A DNA stretch of 64,000 nt from Pogonophryne albipinna (GCA_028583405.1 CM053264.1:11633287-11697286); one strand, 5' to 3'. Positions 38,037-53,895 are shown, numbered from the stretch's first letter. Notes: generated from the letters alone by a model not told the origin. Translations and numbers: made by a program.

Positions 38037-39779
38037 AGCTAATCCCACACAGCCCCATCCATCATGGCTGATTTGAACTCCCCCTCTAAAAATGATTTTG
38101 TAGCGTCCGAAACTTATGTGAACCGAGGCTGAGGAAAAACAAAAATACTTTCTAAAACCTTAATTTAGTAAAAGTACAGACTATTATCTAAAATATTGGG
38201 AAGATAGGCAGATGTTTTCAATTTAATCCAAGTCCCTTGTACCAATTACTGTTCAATACATTTGCAAAAAAGCGTATGTTCCTCAAAATGCAGAAAGGTC
38301 AAACAGGTAGATTACAGGCTGTTTACATTACAATCAATATCCAAACCCAATGATAAAAGACACTAAACCTTTCCTTCTTGCTGACATTTCTCTCTCCCCC
38401 CGCTGACAGGAGGTTCAGATATCAGGACCCCCCCTCTCTCTCCACTCATGTTAAATGAGGGCTTTTTCCTAGATTTTCTCTGCTGTTGGTGGGGGGTGTC
38501 GGGCTCTGGGAAGAATGAGGACTTCCTGGGGAGGGAGGGCCTTTAAGTGCAGGCTGAGGAGTCTCCCTTTCTCTCTCCCCCTTCACACTTCCCCTCTGTG
38601 TCTCTCGCTCGCCCTAAATGGGGTTGAGCTCCCAGACAGGACCTGCTGCTTTCAAAGACCCCAAAGAGCAGCTCCCCTCCACCTGCCCTTTCCTCCCCCC
38701 TAAACAACCTTTTCTTCCTCCTTTCTCTCCACTCCTTACCTTCCTCTATTCACCCCACATCTCTCTTCTCCTACTTACATCTCTCATTCATCTAAAGCTA
38801 CTGTCTTTGTTCTCTCTACTGCAGGATTAATACTTGATATATGTGTTAGCATCAAGTTTAAAAGATATAGTCAACTTAGGAAAAGCACTGTCAGGTTCTA
38901 ATATTTAAACAACTCTTGTTACCTCGAACAATGACAATGAAGGCTTCCTGAAGGCAACATGTAATAAAAGAGTCACTAAATGTCACATCACCTCCAGCTA
39001 ACAGGTACACATAACCCACAGTCAGCAGGAACGTCCCACTGTAGCTGCAGATTCAAGATGTGCCGTAGCTCTGTGTGCATTGTGTTATTATATTTGCATC
39101 CAATAACCTGGAAGCACAGTCACATTACTATAACGGTCAGAAGAGATTACATATTGCCAGCTTTTGGTTAATTTCTCACCTAAACGTTAACACAGCTGAT
39201 CATTAGCCAATGAAGCAGAACCACCTGTGTAACACACACCTTCATGCCTCAAAGGGCCCTTCCCTCTGTGATAAGTAGCAACATACCTCCTTTAACCAGG
39301 CATCCATCTATCGAAAGCAGCAGATATATCCTTAAAGAAATCCATCCCGACTGAGGAGAGCTCTGTCATATCTGACTAATATTTTCCTCTTGTTGCAAGG
39401 ACACAGAAATGGAAACCAACCCAACAATCTCCAGATGACGTTCCTACTGTCCGAGCACTGAAGGGTCCTGCTGCATTTTTAGTTCCTGCAGAACCCAACG
39501 TGTCCATCAGCAACACAAACTGAAACTTATCCTGATGACTTTCTGCAATAGGAGCTAAACAACTGTCCGTCCATCAGCAGCCATGTCTCTTGTCTTTTAC
39601 CCCCACCCTCACTCCCTTTAACACCACCGCCCAACGGCCAGCGTGGCTCTCCGCTCCCCTCCGACCCATACTGCGTTTTATTTAATTTGTCCCGTATAAC
39701 AGCGGTGAATGAAGTCCGGGGTTTAGGGTGCCACAGACGAGGGAGGGGCACGCTGCTCAGCAATGTGCGGCAAAAGAGA
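38035..39779. other. Unassigned unique DNA
   Basis: CT-rich stretches at 38390-38600 and 38690-38820. No gene or transposon recognised. Confidence 0.35.
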
Positions 39780-40085
39780 AACAATAAGTGCCATTATTTT
39801 TGATTGGCTTCCCCTTTTTGAGAATGACTTCCAAAGTGTGATGTCCCATTGTGGGAGCAGAATAAGGCTGAACAATGCAACAGGGGTGGGGGGTTAGTCT
39901 TATATATCCAGGCTAATATTCAAGGGGGCTTTGGCCATTGCTGGCGGGCCTGCACTGCAGCCTGGGCCCCGGTCAGGCTCATAATGGGAGGCCTTTAGTT
40001 CCCATTGTGGCGGCTGTGTCAACAAAGAGGCCGCTGGGAGCTGCCTGGCATGTGGAAGGGAGAAAAGACCCTTTATCCCTCTCTT
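39780..40085. promoter_or_regulatory. Candidate enhancer with several SOX-like sites
   Basis: Within 300 repeat-free bp I see GAAACAATAAG, CCCATTGTGGG, GAACAATGCAAC, CCCATTGTGGC and TCAACAAAGAG, all cores for SOX HMG binding on one strand or the other. GCCATTATTTTTGATTGGC adds homeodomain/CCAAT words. It lies 14 kb upstream of sox1, so auto- or cross-regulation by SoxB1 proteins is an attractive inference. Conservation was not tested. Confidence 0.3.
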
Positions 40086-40090
40086 TTTAC

Positions 40091-40091
<1 letters not shown>

Positions 40092-40125
<34 letters not shown>

Positions 40126-40127
40126 GA
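40092..40127. repeat. Short (GA)n repeat
   Basis: GAGAGA run with one GCGA interruption. Confidence 0.9.
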
Positions 40128-41098
<971 letters not shown>

Positions 41099-41200
41099 CC
41101 AGTGGGTTAGCGTCAATATCACTGTCGGCCCTTTCATTTATCCAATTCCACCTGGGAAGGAGACGGACATGTGTGTTTACTCTAGATTCAATTCCCAGAG

Positions 41201-41201
<1 letters not shown>

Positions 41202-41233
<32 letters not shown>
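41202..41233. repeat. (CA)n microsatellite
   Basis: CA run of 32 bp. Confidence 0.95.
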
Positions 41234-41240
<7 letters not shown>

Positions 41241-43716
41241 ACTGCTATTATGTCTAGTTGCTGTGATGAACCAGCCTTGAGAAAGCAGGCGAAGCTGACC
41301 AAATAGTGGCATCCAAACACACACATGTATGTAAATACACACCCGCAGAACAGCAGCACCTAAACAAACAGCCTGTGATGGTGGCACACGCCAAGCAGCT
41401 CTCATTACCAGACACACAATGAGCTGTAGACACACACACTCTCTCTCTTCCAGTGTACGTGCTCTATGTGTTTCGGTTAACATTCATATCTATAAATGAG
41501 TTTATTTCTAACGTCATACAGGCTCACTGCAGATAGAAATGTACAAACTTTACGCAGAGAGGAGAGCGGTATATGACGGAAATAGGAGCATCAGCAGTTT
41601 CCTATTTTTGAGCTGACATAGATAAAGCGAGAGGGGCGAAGGGAGAGAGAGAGAGAGAGCAACTGGTCAGCATAGAAGGCAACAGAAAGAGGGAAAAGCC
41701 TCGCAGTGTTCCTCCATATGTCAGGAAAAATAGGAAACTTTAAATATCTGCTTTTACATTGGGTTTAAAATGTAAGAAGTCACTGGTTCTTTACACCTGT
41801 TGCTACATGGTTTTGCTGTGCTCATCTAGGTGTCATAGAACAGCTTGTTGAAATGTATAGTAACCTTCTATTTGCCACAGAGTACACTTCCATATTTTAA
41901 TTCCTTAACATTTTACCTTATACAACCCTACCTGAAATGCTTTGTTCTTCCACTCTCCCTTCTCTGCTACAATTTCCTGGTCGTTAGAGGACCTTATTAT
42001 CTTGTGTACACACTTCACGTATATGCACATGAAGGTAATGACAAGCCCTCCGCTGACCCCTGACCCTCATCAGAGCCACAAAGAGGCAGATAGCAGCGCG
42101 AGGACAAAAAGATGGAGAGGTTGCTTAGGGTGAAGAGATAAAAGCAGGGACATGACAGCATGGAGGGTCAGGAGCATGAAGGGGGGAGGAAGAGAAGGTA
42201 CTAAATGCAGCATGGTTTGACTCCCCCAGGTTGAGGTTGGAGACCGTGCAAATTAAAGATACTGACTTAATTACTGACTTAACATATGCATATGGTCTGT
42301 CGGGCAGATGCAAACAAGTAACCTAGAGAGGTCACTTTGAGATCTTATTCTCACAATTCTTTAATATTTTATTGCTAACCAAATGAGGATATAACAAGCA
42401 GAACATGAGTCAAGGACACCTGTTGTTTGAGTAATCCCTTGATGTCCTCTATTTGGTTGGTATAAGTGTGATACATTGGCCGGACCACCGAAGCTACATT
42501 TCAAATGTCTCCAAAATCCCTGCTTCAGGCCGCGACTTTTACTGCCAATAAATCACAAGAAAAGACTGAAACCAACTTCATACAAGTAAGTACTGTATAT
42601 ATGAGACGCAAGTGAGATCCTGGACCTGCAATATTTGACATTATTGCAGAAAAAAAGGGACTAAAGTGAATAATCAAATAACTGAATAGCTGCCAAATGA
42701 TTAACTGGCAATCAACTTATCGTACAACTTAACAGATAGATACAAAAAACTACTTCTGTGAGTTTTCAACCTACACCTACACCTTTAAAACCTCTATTTG
42801 ATATCTGAATCTGACATGTGATTTCTCTTCACTGTCACTCTCACACACATCATGCCTCCCTTCATACACCTTCCTACACACGTGTGTGTGTGTGTGTGTA
42901 TTTAACTGGACAGATGATCAGGATAAGAGCGAGAAACAGCCGTGACCATCATTCTGTCTGGACAACGTACATTATCAACTCATCACTATGCTGTCAGCAG
43001 ACACACACACACAGTTCTATGTAGTAGCACATACTGTCACTCTGCACTGATGTCCATTACGCTTCTTTCAGTCTGACAGACAAAATGTTTACGAGTATAA
43101 AAACACCGCCTGCACTGTCTGTTGATCACACGTCTTAAATGGACCTTAAACCGAACAAATGGAACAATTATTTCCCTATTTCTGCTATAGTGGACGCCTC
43201 GTGCGTGACTTAAAGATCATTTAGCCAACGATAAAGTTTGATCATGATGTCTTCTTTTTCAAGTCATAACATCGTTCATTTTTGCAAAATACAAGCCATT
43301 TCTGACACTGCAGTTTCAAAAAATCGTTACTCAAACAGGAGTAAATGCTTCATATGTTGGGGACTATTTTCAGCTGCGGATGAATACACACTTGATGCAT
43401 CAGCTATCATTTAATGCAAGAGACTTGTCCTTTAAAGCTGACTTGTCGATAAGTGTGTCAATCCAATCCAACAAATTCATCCAAATCATACCAAGAGAAG
43501 CCCTTATGCAGACGGTCTCTAATTATAAGCTCCTGATTTAAAGTGCAGATGGAGGTATTGACACTTAACCTCCTTCATGCTGCGTTCACACACTCAGCTG
43601 CAGCATTTGATTGGAAACTTTTCTACAGCGAGCGGAGGAAAATACACCTTTTGTGTCAGAGCGCACAGCAGAGAGAAACAATCACTCTGACCTTGGTATC
43701 AAACATTATAGATTTC
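41234..43716. other. Unassigned unique DNA
   Basis: Only short GA (41644-41660) and TG (42881-42898) runs. No coding gene, RNA gene or transposon could be supported over 2.5 kb. Confidence 0.35.
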
Positions 43717-44138
<422 letters not shown>

Positions 44139-44929
44139 AAACGTGAACTTAAACGTTTCTTCGAGCAACCTCACGGAATTATGGCAATCAAAATGATTGT
44201 ATGTTTTTAATGTAAGCTGTTAAATTAGATACTCAATACAGCAGGAAACACATTTAAAGAAATATTTCACGCATTAATGAATTTCTTACCTTTTGTTCAT
44301 GATGGCCAGGTTCAGCCTCCATGTGACGTTTGTCCTTTAAAAACATACAAATACATATTGTTATAATGGCGGATCTATTTAACATTTCATAAAGTATTCA
44401 CTATGCCTCATCCATGCAGATTATGGTCAACATGTACAGAATTGAAGAAGGAAGAATTAAACATCCATTAATTAGATTTTTATAAATCAAGTGAAGTTTT
44501 ACTAACAGAAAAGTCATGTTTTTAACCCTCACAGTTACACACCAGTACAGTCTGATCAGCGAGCAGTGGGAGGATGATTTGTGCCACTCAGAGGATCGAA
44601 CCGTACACTTTTGAACCCTTTATTCGTCAGGGGAACTTGTTTTTATAAACTAAACACCGGTCAAAAGTGTTGTCAAGAAGCAGACAACCCTAACTGACTC
44701 CATTCACCCTCAGTAACATGAACTAACTTTATCAGACTTTTCTTCTCCATCTCAGCGTCCTTGGTGAGGTGCAGACCTTTAGAAAAGGGAGATGAAGACA
44801 TGACGCCTCTTCTCTAATACCTACACACACTCAAACACACAAAGGTTTCATTCATGACCTCCCTATCTTCTCCTTCTCCCCCGCTATCTTGCTCTCCCCT
44901 CCCGTCTCACCCAAGGTCTCTCAGAATAA
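44139..44929. other. Unassigned DNA before the LINE fragment
   Basis: No gene or repeat recognised. The LINE copy may begin slightly before 44930. Confidence 0.35.
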
Positions 44930-45917
44930 AAGCAAATATATGCATTTGTTACTCCTTATTATCAGGGTGTACCAAGAAGTCAGTTAAGTCGCTTCAGCTG
45001 ATTCAAAATGCTGCAGCTCGTGTACTAACCAGAGTTAGGAAAAGGGACCACATTACTCCTGTTCTGGCTGCCTTACACTGGCACCCTATAGAACACAGGA
45101 TAGAATTTAAAATTCTTCTTCTCGCCTACAAAGCCCTTAATGGGCAGGCGCCATCTTACCTTAAAGAACTCATTATACCCTACTGTCCTACTAGGGCATT
45201 GCGTTCCAAGAATGCAGGGTTGTTGGTTGTTCCTAGAGTCTCTAAAAGTACAATGGGAGCCAGAGCCTTTTCTTATCAAGCTCCACATTTGCTTCCAGTT
45301 TGTGTTCGGGCGGCAGACAGCCTATCCGTTTGTGGAGTGCGCTTAAGACCTTCCTTTAGCTTATAGTTAGGGCTGATTAGATTCAGCCCCTAGTTTTGCT
45401 GATATAGGCTTAGACTGTCGGGGGGGGGACACCTTCTTCCTTCTCTTTTCGAGTCGTGGCTGAACCTGTCTCTGCGGTCCTGCCTGACTCTCATCATACT
45501 ACTTCCCTGATGGCTCTCACAGGATTGTTGACATCCTCATGGATTCATCTTCTTATTATAGACACATGCATTTCCAAACATTTGGACTACCTATGTTGCA
45601 AATGTATTATCTCTTCGATTTACACACGGCATCTATTGCAGGTCTGTCCGTCCTGGGAGAGGGATCCCTCCTCTGTTGCTCTCCCTGAGGTTTCTCCCAT
45701 GTTCCTCTTTAAACTGTGGGGTTTTTCCTTTTCTGGAAGTTTTTCCTTGTACGATGTGAGGGTCTAAGGACAGAGGGTCTAAGGACAGAGGGTCTAAGGA
45801 CAGAGGGTGTCGTATTGTCATACTGATATTCTGTACAAACTGTGAAGTCCACTGAGACAAATGTAACATTTGTGATATTGGGCTATATAAATAAACATTG
45901 ATTGATTGATTGATTGA
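44930..45917 (+). mobile_element. 5'-truncated L2-type LINE (3' end with RT C-terminus and 3' UTR)
   Basis: The plus frame at 44977-45366 reads SLQLIQNAAARVLTRVRKRD then HITPVLAALHWHPIEHRIEF and GQAPSYLKELIIPYCPTRAL, the conserved C-terminal region after the reverse transcriptase of L2/CR1-clade non-LTR retrotransposons. The usual LWNSLP motif is damaged by a deletion near 45290, so the frame is broken. The 3' UTR carries three copies of TCTAAGGACAGAGGG (about 45763-45806), then ATATTGGGCTATATAAATAA and a TTGATTGATTGATTGATTGA tail, the L2-type 3' terminus. The endonuclease and most of the RT are absent, as is normal for target-primed 5' truncation. Confidence 0.88.
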
Positions 45918-45954
45918 AATAGCAGAGTAGTATTTGCCTCCTCACGATGTGATG

Positions 45955-47142
<1,188 letters not shown>

Positions 47143-47465
47143 CTAGATGCGGGTACAGCATGTTACTGTAGTGCAGCGTTTCTCAAAGTGTGGGGCGCGC
47201 CCCTGGACGCGATGAACGGGAGTTTTTTTTTTTTATTTAAAAAATAACATGTTTTGGACCTCAGGCCGGAATCGAACCTGGGTCCTTGCGGGCGGTAGTG
47301 GATTATTACAGCCGGAGACTCGCAACGGCGGTGGACTTTCACAGCACCGCTGCACCGGACCTGCCGGAGCCGCCAGAGCCTCGCAACGGCGGGTGTTTGC
47401 GGCGACGGATGCGGTACCGGCGCAGCGGCGTTGTGAAAGTCCACGGCCCACCTATGCCAGAGCCA

Positions 47466-47525
47466 GCGGCCCACCAACGGCAGCGGCCCACCAACGGCAG
47501 CGGCCCACCAACGGCAGCGGCCCAA
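47466..47525. repeat. 17-bp GC-rich minisatellite
   Basis: About 3.5 tandem copies of CGGCCCACCAACGGCAG inside the hAT element. Confidence 0.9.
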
Positions 47526-47849
47526 CGGGAAAAGTCCCGAATCTCCTGATGGCCAATCCGAGCCTGCTCACACACACACAACTGAAACCAAAGTCATTTG
47601 CAGACATATGTAAAAATCTCTCATACACACATGTGAAACGCTCTCACACACACACACACACACACAACAGCGTTGCAGTCGGGAAGAAAAGCAATGTGGA
47701 GCGGCACCTCACCACTTCATAAGGAGTTTAACCGTGACACTTTTCGAAATCCCGTTTGTGTCCCCCCATTTTACAAATAGGCCTATGTTTATTATTTTTT
47801 AACGCAAGCCGTCATCGCCACGGAGGAGCACACAGCCTCTGTGAGCGAG

Positions 47850-47903
47850 CGAGACAGAGAGAGAGAGAGAGAGAGACAGAGAGAGAGAGCGAGAGAGTGA
47901 GAG

Positions 47904-47942
<39 letters not shown>
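47850..47942. repeat. (GA)n-rich tract
   Basis: GAGAGA repeats with GACA and GCGA interruptions. Confidence 0.93.
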
Positions 47943-47944
<2 letters not shown>

Positions 47945-48554
47945 ACCTTTATCTATTTAATATAGCCTAGTTGTAAACAAAAAACTGTTTAAAAGTGGAG
48001 GGATTAGTAAAATATGCATAAATAAAAAGAAAGAATGCTAACTAGGTTACATAAGATAAGAATAAACAAGTTTAAATGATTTGTTATTGGTTGTGATAAT
48101 ATTCTAAAGATGTTAGGATTATTGAAAAGTATACATCTCCCTTTCATCTGAGTGTTGAGAGCTGTGTCCATAAATTCATGAATGCACCAGATTGATGCAT
48201 TTAACTTCAACATTTAAAAAACAAATCATACATTTTCTTTTCACTGCAAACGGGTCCCACAGACCCAAACAGCACACAAAGGTTAAAGGTAAGCATATAA
48301 TAATGTTAAAATGTGCTACATATATACACTGCAAAAAAACTGAAAAAGAGGAGTAAAAGTAGCTCACAACTTGTTTAATTTTTTTGAAAGTAGCTCTCAT
48401 CCTAAAAAAGGTTGGAGACCCCTGTTATAGAACGATACATTTGACCATTTTAAGCTTGGCCTACCATTTTATTGGAGCGGCGAGGAACAGGTGGGGCTTG
48501 AAAAGGCCCACCTGTTCAAAGTGGGGAATGCCAAAAAAAGTTGGAGAACCACTG

Positions 48555-49270
48555 CTGTAGTGTGTGTGTATGTGTGTGATTGAGGTTGTGGGGATGATTG
48601 TCGGTGTGTGTTTGTGTGTGTGATTGTAGGTGTGTGTTTGTGTGCACAGTTTGACCCACCCCACTTTGAGAAGTCGATAAGATCAGGCAGCTGCACAAAA
48701 AAAACCTCCTAATTTTAGCTCATATTTTGTCAGGATTTCAAAGCAAACATAAGAGCGCTAGCAAAAGCTATACATATTCTACTGTACAGAAAACCCTTTG
48801 TTAAGTGTATTGTGAATGCTGTGTGCTTAAGTACGTCATTTTAATCCTGAACGCCCTCCTGGGTGGAGATTTAGAGAAGCAGCAGCTCTAACAGTGAGAA
48901 ATGATTGTATCTCTGCTGCTGGTGAGTCAGCTGATGACATAACCATCGGTGGGCGGCTATAACTACCATTTTTTGCAGCGTGCTGTCACTTTATGTAGTG
49001 TACGCTGATTTTTCCAGGGGGGTTTTGCACGGTAATGCATAGGGTTTAGTATTATGTGACTAAATACATTTCACATTGCTGGAGGTCACATGGGATAATA
49101 GCCAAACATGTAATGGACTTCATTTCTATATAATAATAATAATAATAATAGCTGCCCACAATTAATAATTGGGAGGGATGATAATCTAATAACTCATTGA
49201 GATATTGGATCTACAGTCTGTCTCCAAACAAATATCACTGTGCATTTTTTAGAGAGATTATTTTCTTGAT
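48555..49270. other. Unassigned DNA
   Basis: TG-rich words at 48555-48650 (TGTGTGTTTGTGTGTGTGAT-like) and an (AAT)n run at about 49132-49150. No gene is present. Confidence 0.35.
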
Positions 49271-49742
<472 letters not shown>

Positions 49743-49744
<2 letters not shown>

Positions 49745-50740
49745 CCCAAGACAAACAGAGAATACCGTGTGCTCCATCATGTGCACCACTTCTCCTCGTT
49801 AAGCCTCACATTATACACACTCTGTGGCAGCAGCAAAACACACGAGCGGTGACAGAAAGAAAGATCCAAGTTTTAGGTTTACATAAAAAAATTGGCAGAA
49901 AAAAGGTCACTGATTAATATTCGAGAGGCGAAAGCATTATTTTGTGTTTCCAGTTTAACGGACAGTAAAGGGAAACATGTTGTTTTTAAAACTACAAGTA
50001 AGTTGTCACTGGATCTCCGTGCTCTATCTTGTTTTATTTCTATCAAGCATGCACATCACTGTGGAAGATATTTAAAAAATACCTCAACTTTCTAAATCTT
50101 TCTATGTCAGACTAGTGAAAATGTGGCATAAAATACTTTTTCAATATTTTATTAGCTGCAAAAGGGTTGAAAGACATGAGAAAAGAAAAATCACTGAACT
50201 ACATATAACTCACAGATATGCATCTATCGACCACATGTGATGGGTCCTTCTGAAGGTGTCACAAGTAGAAGATTACACAGTTTGTCCCTTCTGGGTTTCC
50301 ATACCTCTTCTAATTGCCTCTGAATGTGTTTAAGGTGATGTTTGAACGCTAACCCTTCACTGACAGCAGAGAAGGCAGAAATGACAGAAGTACGCAAACA
50401 GTACCTGGGAAACACATTTCAAATGTCAAATATAAGGAAGGAACGGCAACGTACTCACACAGGCACAAAGACAAACTCAAAAGCCTACTGACACGGCTTT
50501 TCTTTACCATAGCAGACTCCATATGTTTCTTTAAAACAACTCCAAGAAGCTGAAAGCCTTACAAATGAAAGATGAGTGACACATTTAGACAGAGAGAGAC
50601 AAAGCTAAGAGAACAGAAAGCGAGTCCGGGCCACGATGTTGTTATTACAGATTGATATACTCTTCAGGTACCTTTTATTCAAGCAGCTCACCTCTCAAAA
50701 TCAGATGCTCAGAGCTCTTTTGATGACTGCTTTGAGCTAA
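49743..50740. other. Unassigned unique DNA
   Basis: No gene or repeat recognised. Confidence 0.35.
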
Positions 50741-50894
50741 ATGTGTGTTATTACAGGTATTACGTGAAATTGCCCGTGTTAGGTGAAGGGGATTACGCCG
50801 CTTTTGGGTCAATACTTCCTCTGAGCTGTTTGGCTGCTGGAGCTGAGCAGCGATTAGGCTTTTGTCTGTCAATCCGACTTCATAGAGGCCGTTA

Positions 50895-50897
<3 letters not shown>
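50741..50897. promoter_or_regulatory. Candidate conserved noncoding block
   Basis: Unique sequence with TGAAATTGCCCGTGTTAGG, GGGGATTACGCC, GCGATTAGGC and TCTGTCAATCC (PBX/MEIS-like TGTCAATC) sites, ending at a CA tract. Motif-based inference only. Confidence 0.2.

Positions 50898-50940
<43 letters not shown>
50898..50940. repeat. (CA)n microsatellite
   Basis: CA run of about 43 bp. Confidence 0.96.
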
Positions 50941-50943
<3 letters not shown>

Positions 50944-51530
50944 TACACCTAACCACCACCTACCGTCACACACACTCTGCGATTATGGACATAGGTATAT
51001 GGGGCCCATTCAGCATGAGAGGTGTCAGATGTGCTGAGCTGAAATGATTACTGGATAGGAGAAAATGTCAAAGACTGGAGGTATTCATCTCTGTAAGGGT
51101 ATTACTGCAGGGGGGCTGGATTTACAAATGCAGGTTTTATTAGAATTAGGGATGCACATCTAATTGAAATTTGAATGTAAATGGCAATATGGGATATAGC
51201 ATTGTACAAAACACCGGCGGTAAAATATGTGTAAATATCTCTTTTCTAAATTAAGGATGTCCCAGCCTATAAATCATATTCTAAGGACTTAATAAAATAT
51301 ATTTCTTTAGGGAAGATCCTATTAAAGAAAGATCATTATAAATATGTCCTTTAATTATTATTAAACGTCCAATTGAATTGAATTAATCGCAATATCAGTC
51401 AAAATAATCAGAATTAGTCACATTTTCCAAACTGTGCAGCCCTTATTGCATAAAGAGATTTTTAGAGTGGCAGGAAATATAGAAAGTAGTTTTGTGCATT
51501 ATTGTAGAAATGGAGATTTTTGAAGTGTAT
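50941..51530. other. Unassigned AT-rich DNA
   Basis: Nothing recognised. Confidence 0.35.
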
Positions 51531-51720
51531 TGAATTGAGCAGCTCTTTTTCCCTCTTACAGGATAATTTGGAGATAACAGCACTTAAGGCCCTGCACTCC
51601 TCAGAGGTGATACAGGCTTTTAATTGGTGAGCCATCAGGTCATTAATTTAGAGATGTTAGTGTAATTATTGTAAAAGGACCTTGTTAAAGATTCAGAGTT
51701 TCGTCTGTGGACTCGTTTTG
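51531..51720. promoter_or_regulatory. Candidate conserved noncoding block
   Basis: Unique block with CTTTTAATTGGTGAGCC, GGTCATTAATTTAGAG and GTGTAATTATTGTAAAAGG, homeodomain- and SOX-like sites in close spacing. Candidate enhancer by appearance only. Confidence 0.22.
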
Positions 51721-53241
51721 CTGTTTGACACACATTGGTGTAAAGTGTAGGTGCTGCAGTTGTTATTAACAGAACCTCTTTATAACTATATTAATATGAT
51801 ACAATAATTATTTAGCATATTATATGTTCAACAGGGACACTGTGAATGGCCAGAGGAAAATGTTATGTTTACAGATTCTTTTCATTTTCTAGCATATATG
51901 TAATGTCTTAATCTCTTATTAAACCTCTTTAAACCACCCAGACTTCTTTTTATTCCCTTATTCTACGTCTGATTTGAAGAAAGTACTCTTATCTGGATAA
52001 TGGAACAAATTAATAATTAATGAGCAGTATCACTGACATAATATGGAGGCTATTAGCTTTTTTCTACCAGTTGTTCACAACGACTCCTCACAAAGGCATC
52101 GGGATTAATGTGATAATGAAGTACTGCTCTTTTAAAAAACCAACCAACCAAAGCTTTTTTGTATTTTTCACTTTGGATTGTTTTATTAATGTACTTTTTG
52201 GACGTATCTGTGGTATTAATGCGCCGCAGATTGATGTTATTAGGGTCTGCTCACAGTAAGGGGCTGAGCTGTGGAGATTTCCACTTTACTTTTGTGTGGG
52301 TTAATGAAAAAAAAAACCCTGAGCCTAATGGGATTTGGTGATAAGAAATTACCAGCGCCGGTCCTTCTCCTTTGTCTCTCGCTGCCAGTTCAACAGCTCA
52401 GCCAATCACAGCGCTCAGGGCCTCGGTTACCGTAGAGACGGGAGAACACAGGCCACAGCGTCGCCATGGTAAACACGGGAGCTGTTTGTCAAAGTTCTTT
52501 TGACACACACACACACACGAGTGTAGTCTGTGTGCTTCGCCTCAGAAAACAATTACATTTCAATCTGAATAGTTTTATTCAGACACTAATGCAAGAACAT
52601 AAAGAGGAGAGAACTGTACGCCATGACAGGAGGGGAATTCCCACAATGCACCAGGGCACAGAGGGGAAACTGATGCACTGTGCAGAATAAAAAATAGTAC
52701 ATATGCCATTAATTTGAGGAAATTCAGGATTGAGCTTACACCAAACTCAGTTATATCAACATTTTCTAGTATAGACTAAATAAAAAGTTTCAAATCAACA
52801 GCAATACTGATCACTTAGAAATATAACATCTAATGATTTGTAGAGCATTTGAATGATGTGCTAAATATATAATAATTTCTAGTTGTTGTGTTTGTCGGTA
52901 GAATTATAGTTAACATTTATAAAAGATAATGAACCCTATTTAAATAACTCAGGACAGAACTGAGAGGCAGATACCTATAAAAGAGACTGAGGGATATATA
53001 TGTAGTATATTTATTTGTCCCCGTGTAAAGTTGCCTTGCGTGTGTCTTCACGCCGGCACTGGGTTTGTTCGCTGGGAGAGATTAGGCTCTGATTTCTGTG
53101 CCGGTTGCAGCCTGTGTTTTTCTTTTTAACTCGGAGGCCACAGAGCTGAGCTGAACAACACAATGACAACAATAGCAGAGCATACCAGGAGCAGAGGGGC
53201 GAGCGAGCAAGTGGATTAGGTAGGGAGAGAGAAAGTGAACC

Positions 53242-53279
<38 letters not shown>

Positions 53280-53605
53280 GCTTCCTGGCGTCAGCTCTAT
53301 GGCGGAGTAGAAAACAAGCAAATTACAGACTACTGCCACAAACACAGTGGCCTTGTCATCTCAAGCTGCCAGGAAGGATTTCCTAAATTACCCAGAGTGC
53401 ACAGGGAGGGCTGCCCTATAGCTTATCTGCCACTCAGAGACAGCGCTCGCTCCGTGAAGGTTAGACATGGAGCCGACTTCAGCTCTTCTTTAAAAAAGCT
53501 AATATCATCCAGTCAGATGGTAGTACTCAGGGAAATGGAAGTGGTATCAAAGCTGATTAAACAAGATGCTGGGAAGTAACTTTGCTCCAGGAGAGTTTGG
53601 AGCAG
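51721..53605. other. Unassigned unique DNA with enhancer-like patches
   Basis: Includes a patch at 52190-52450 with GATTGATGTTATTAGGG, GGGATTTGGTGATAAG, CAGCCAATCACAGCG and GGTTACCGTAGAGAC (weak RFX half-sites), a GA run at 53248-53276, and otherwise unassigned sequence. No gene is present. Confidence 0.35.
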
Positions 53606-53720
53606 TGCTGGAGAAAGTATTTTAAACTTAAGTTAAGTAGTATTGTAAAAAGTCCAGCATTCAAAATCTTTCTTAGAATATCAGAACACCTTTATTCGTC
53701 CCACAGAGGGGAAATGTACG
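53606..53720. mobile_element. Repeat fragments: GTGCTGGAGAAAGTA repeat and antisense LINE tail
   Basis: AGTGCTGGAGAAAGTATTTT and TTAAGTTAAGTAGTA resemble the start of the TACTT-rich fish repeat. Directly after it, CACCTTTATTCGTCCCACAG with AGGGGAAATG looks like an antisense 3' end of a fish non-LTR element. Confidence 0.4.
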
Positions 53721-53895
53721 TGTTACAGCAGAAAAGAGCCAAAGACAGCTTCATGTTACGAAGAAGCATGCATACAAAAGTATTACAGTTAAAAAAGAAT
53801 TGAATAAAATAAAAATGTACACAATTTACAAAATACACATCCTGGAGTAGTTCTTAGGATTTAGCAGCCAGGTATTTATTGCACAGTTAATACAG

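Larger units (their letters stand above)
47174..48554. mobile_element. Non-autonomous hAT element with perfect 8-bp TSD
   Basis: Begins CAGCGTTTCTCAAAGTGTGG and ends AAAGTTGGAGAACCACTG, which are diverged inverted repeats. CTGTAGTG is present exactly on both sides (47166-47173 and 48555-48562). The interior holds a GC-rich 17-bp minisatellite (47466-47525), a CA run (47645-47666), GA tracts (47850-47942), a block shared with 6.8-7.0 and 14.3 kb, and near 48411-48424 a second hAT-style terminus GGTTGGAGACCCCTG, which suggests nesting. No transposase. At 47263-47285 the minus strand contains the B-box-like GTTCGATTCC. Confidence 0.85.

Noticed and set aside
47255..47300. Minus-strand tRNA gene, because of GTTCGATTCC
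   Set aside because: No A box at the right distance and no cloverleaf could be drawn; at most a tRNA-derived fragment.
47233..47581. GC-rich frames with ordered residues, possibly a CpG-island exon
   Set aside because: Lies within the hAT element and depends on a 17-bp minisatellite; no domain seen.
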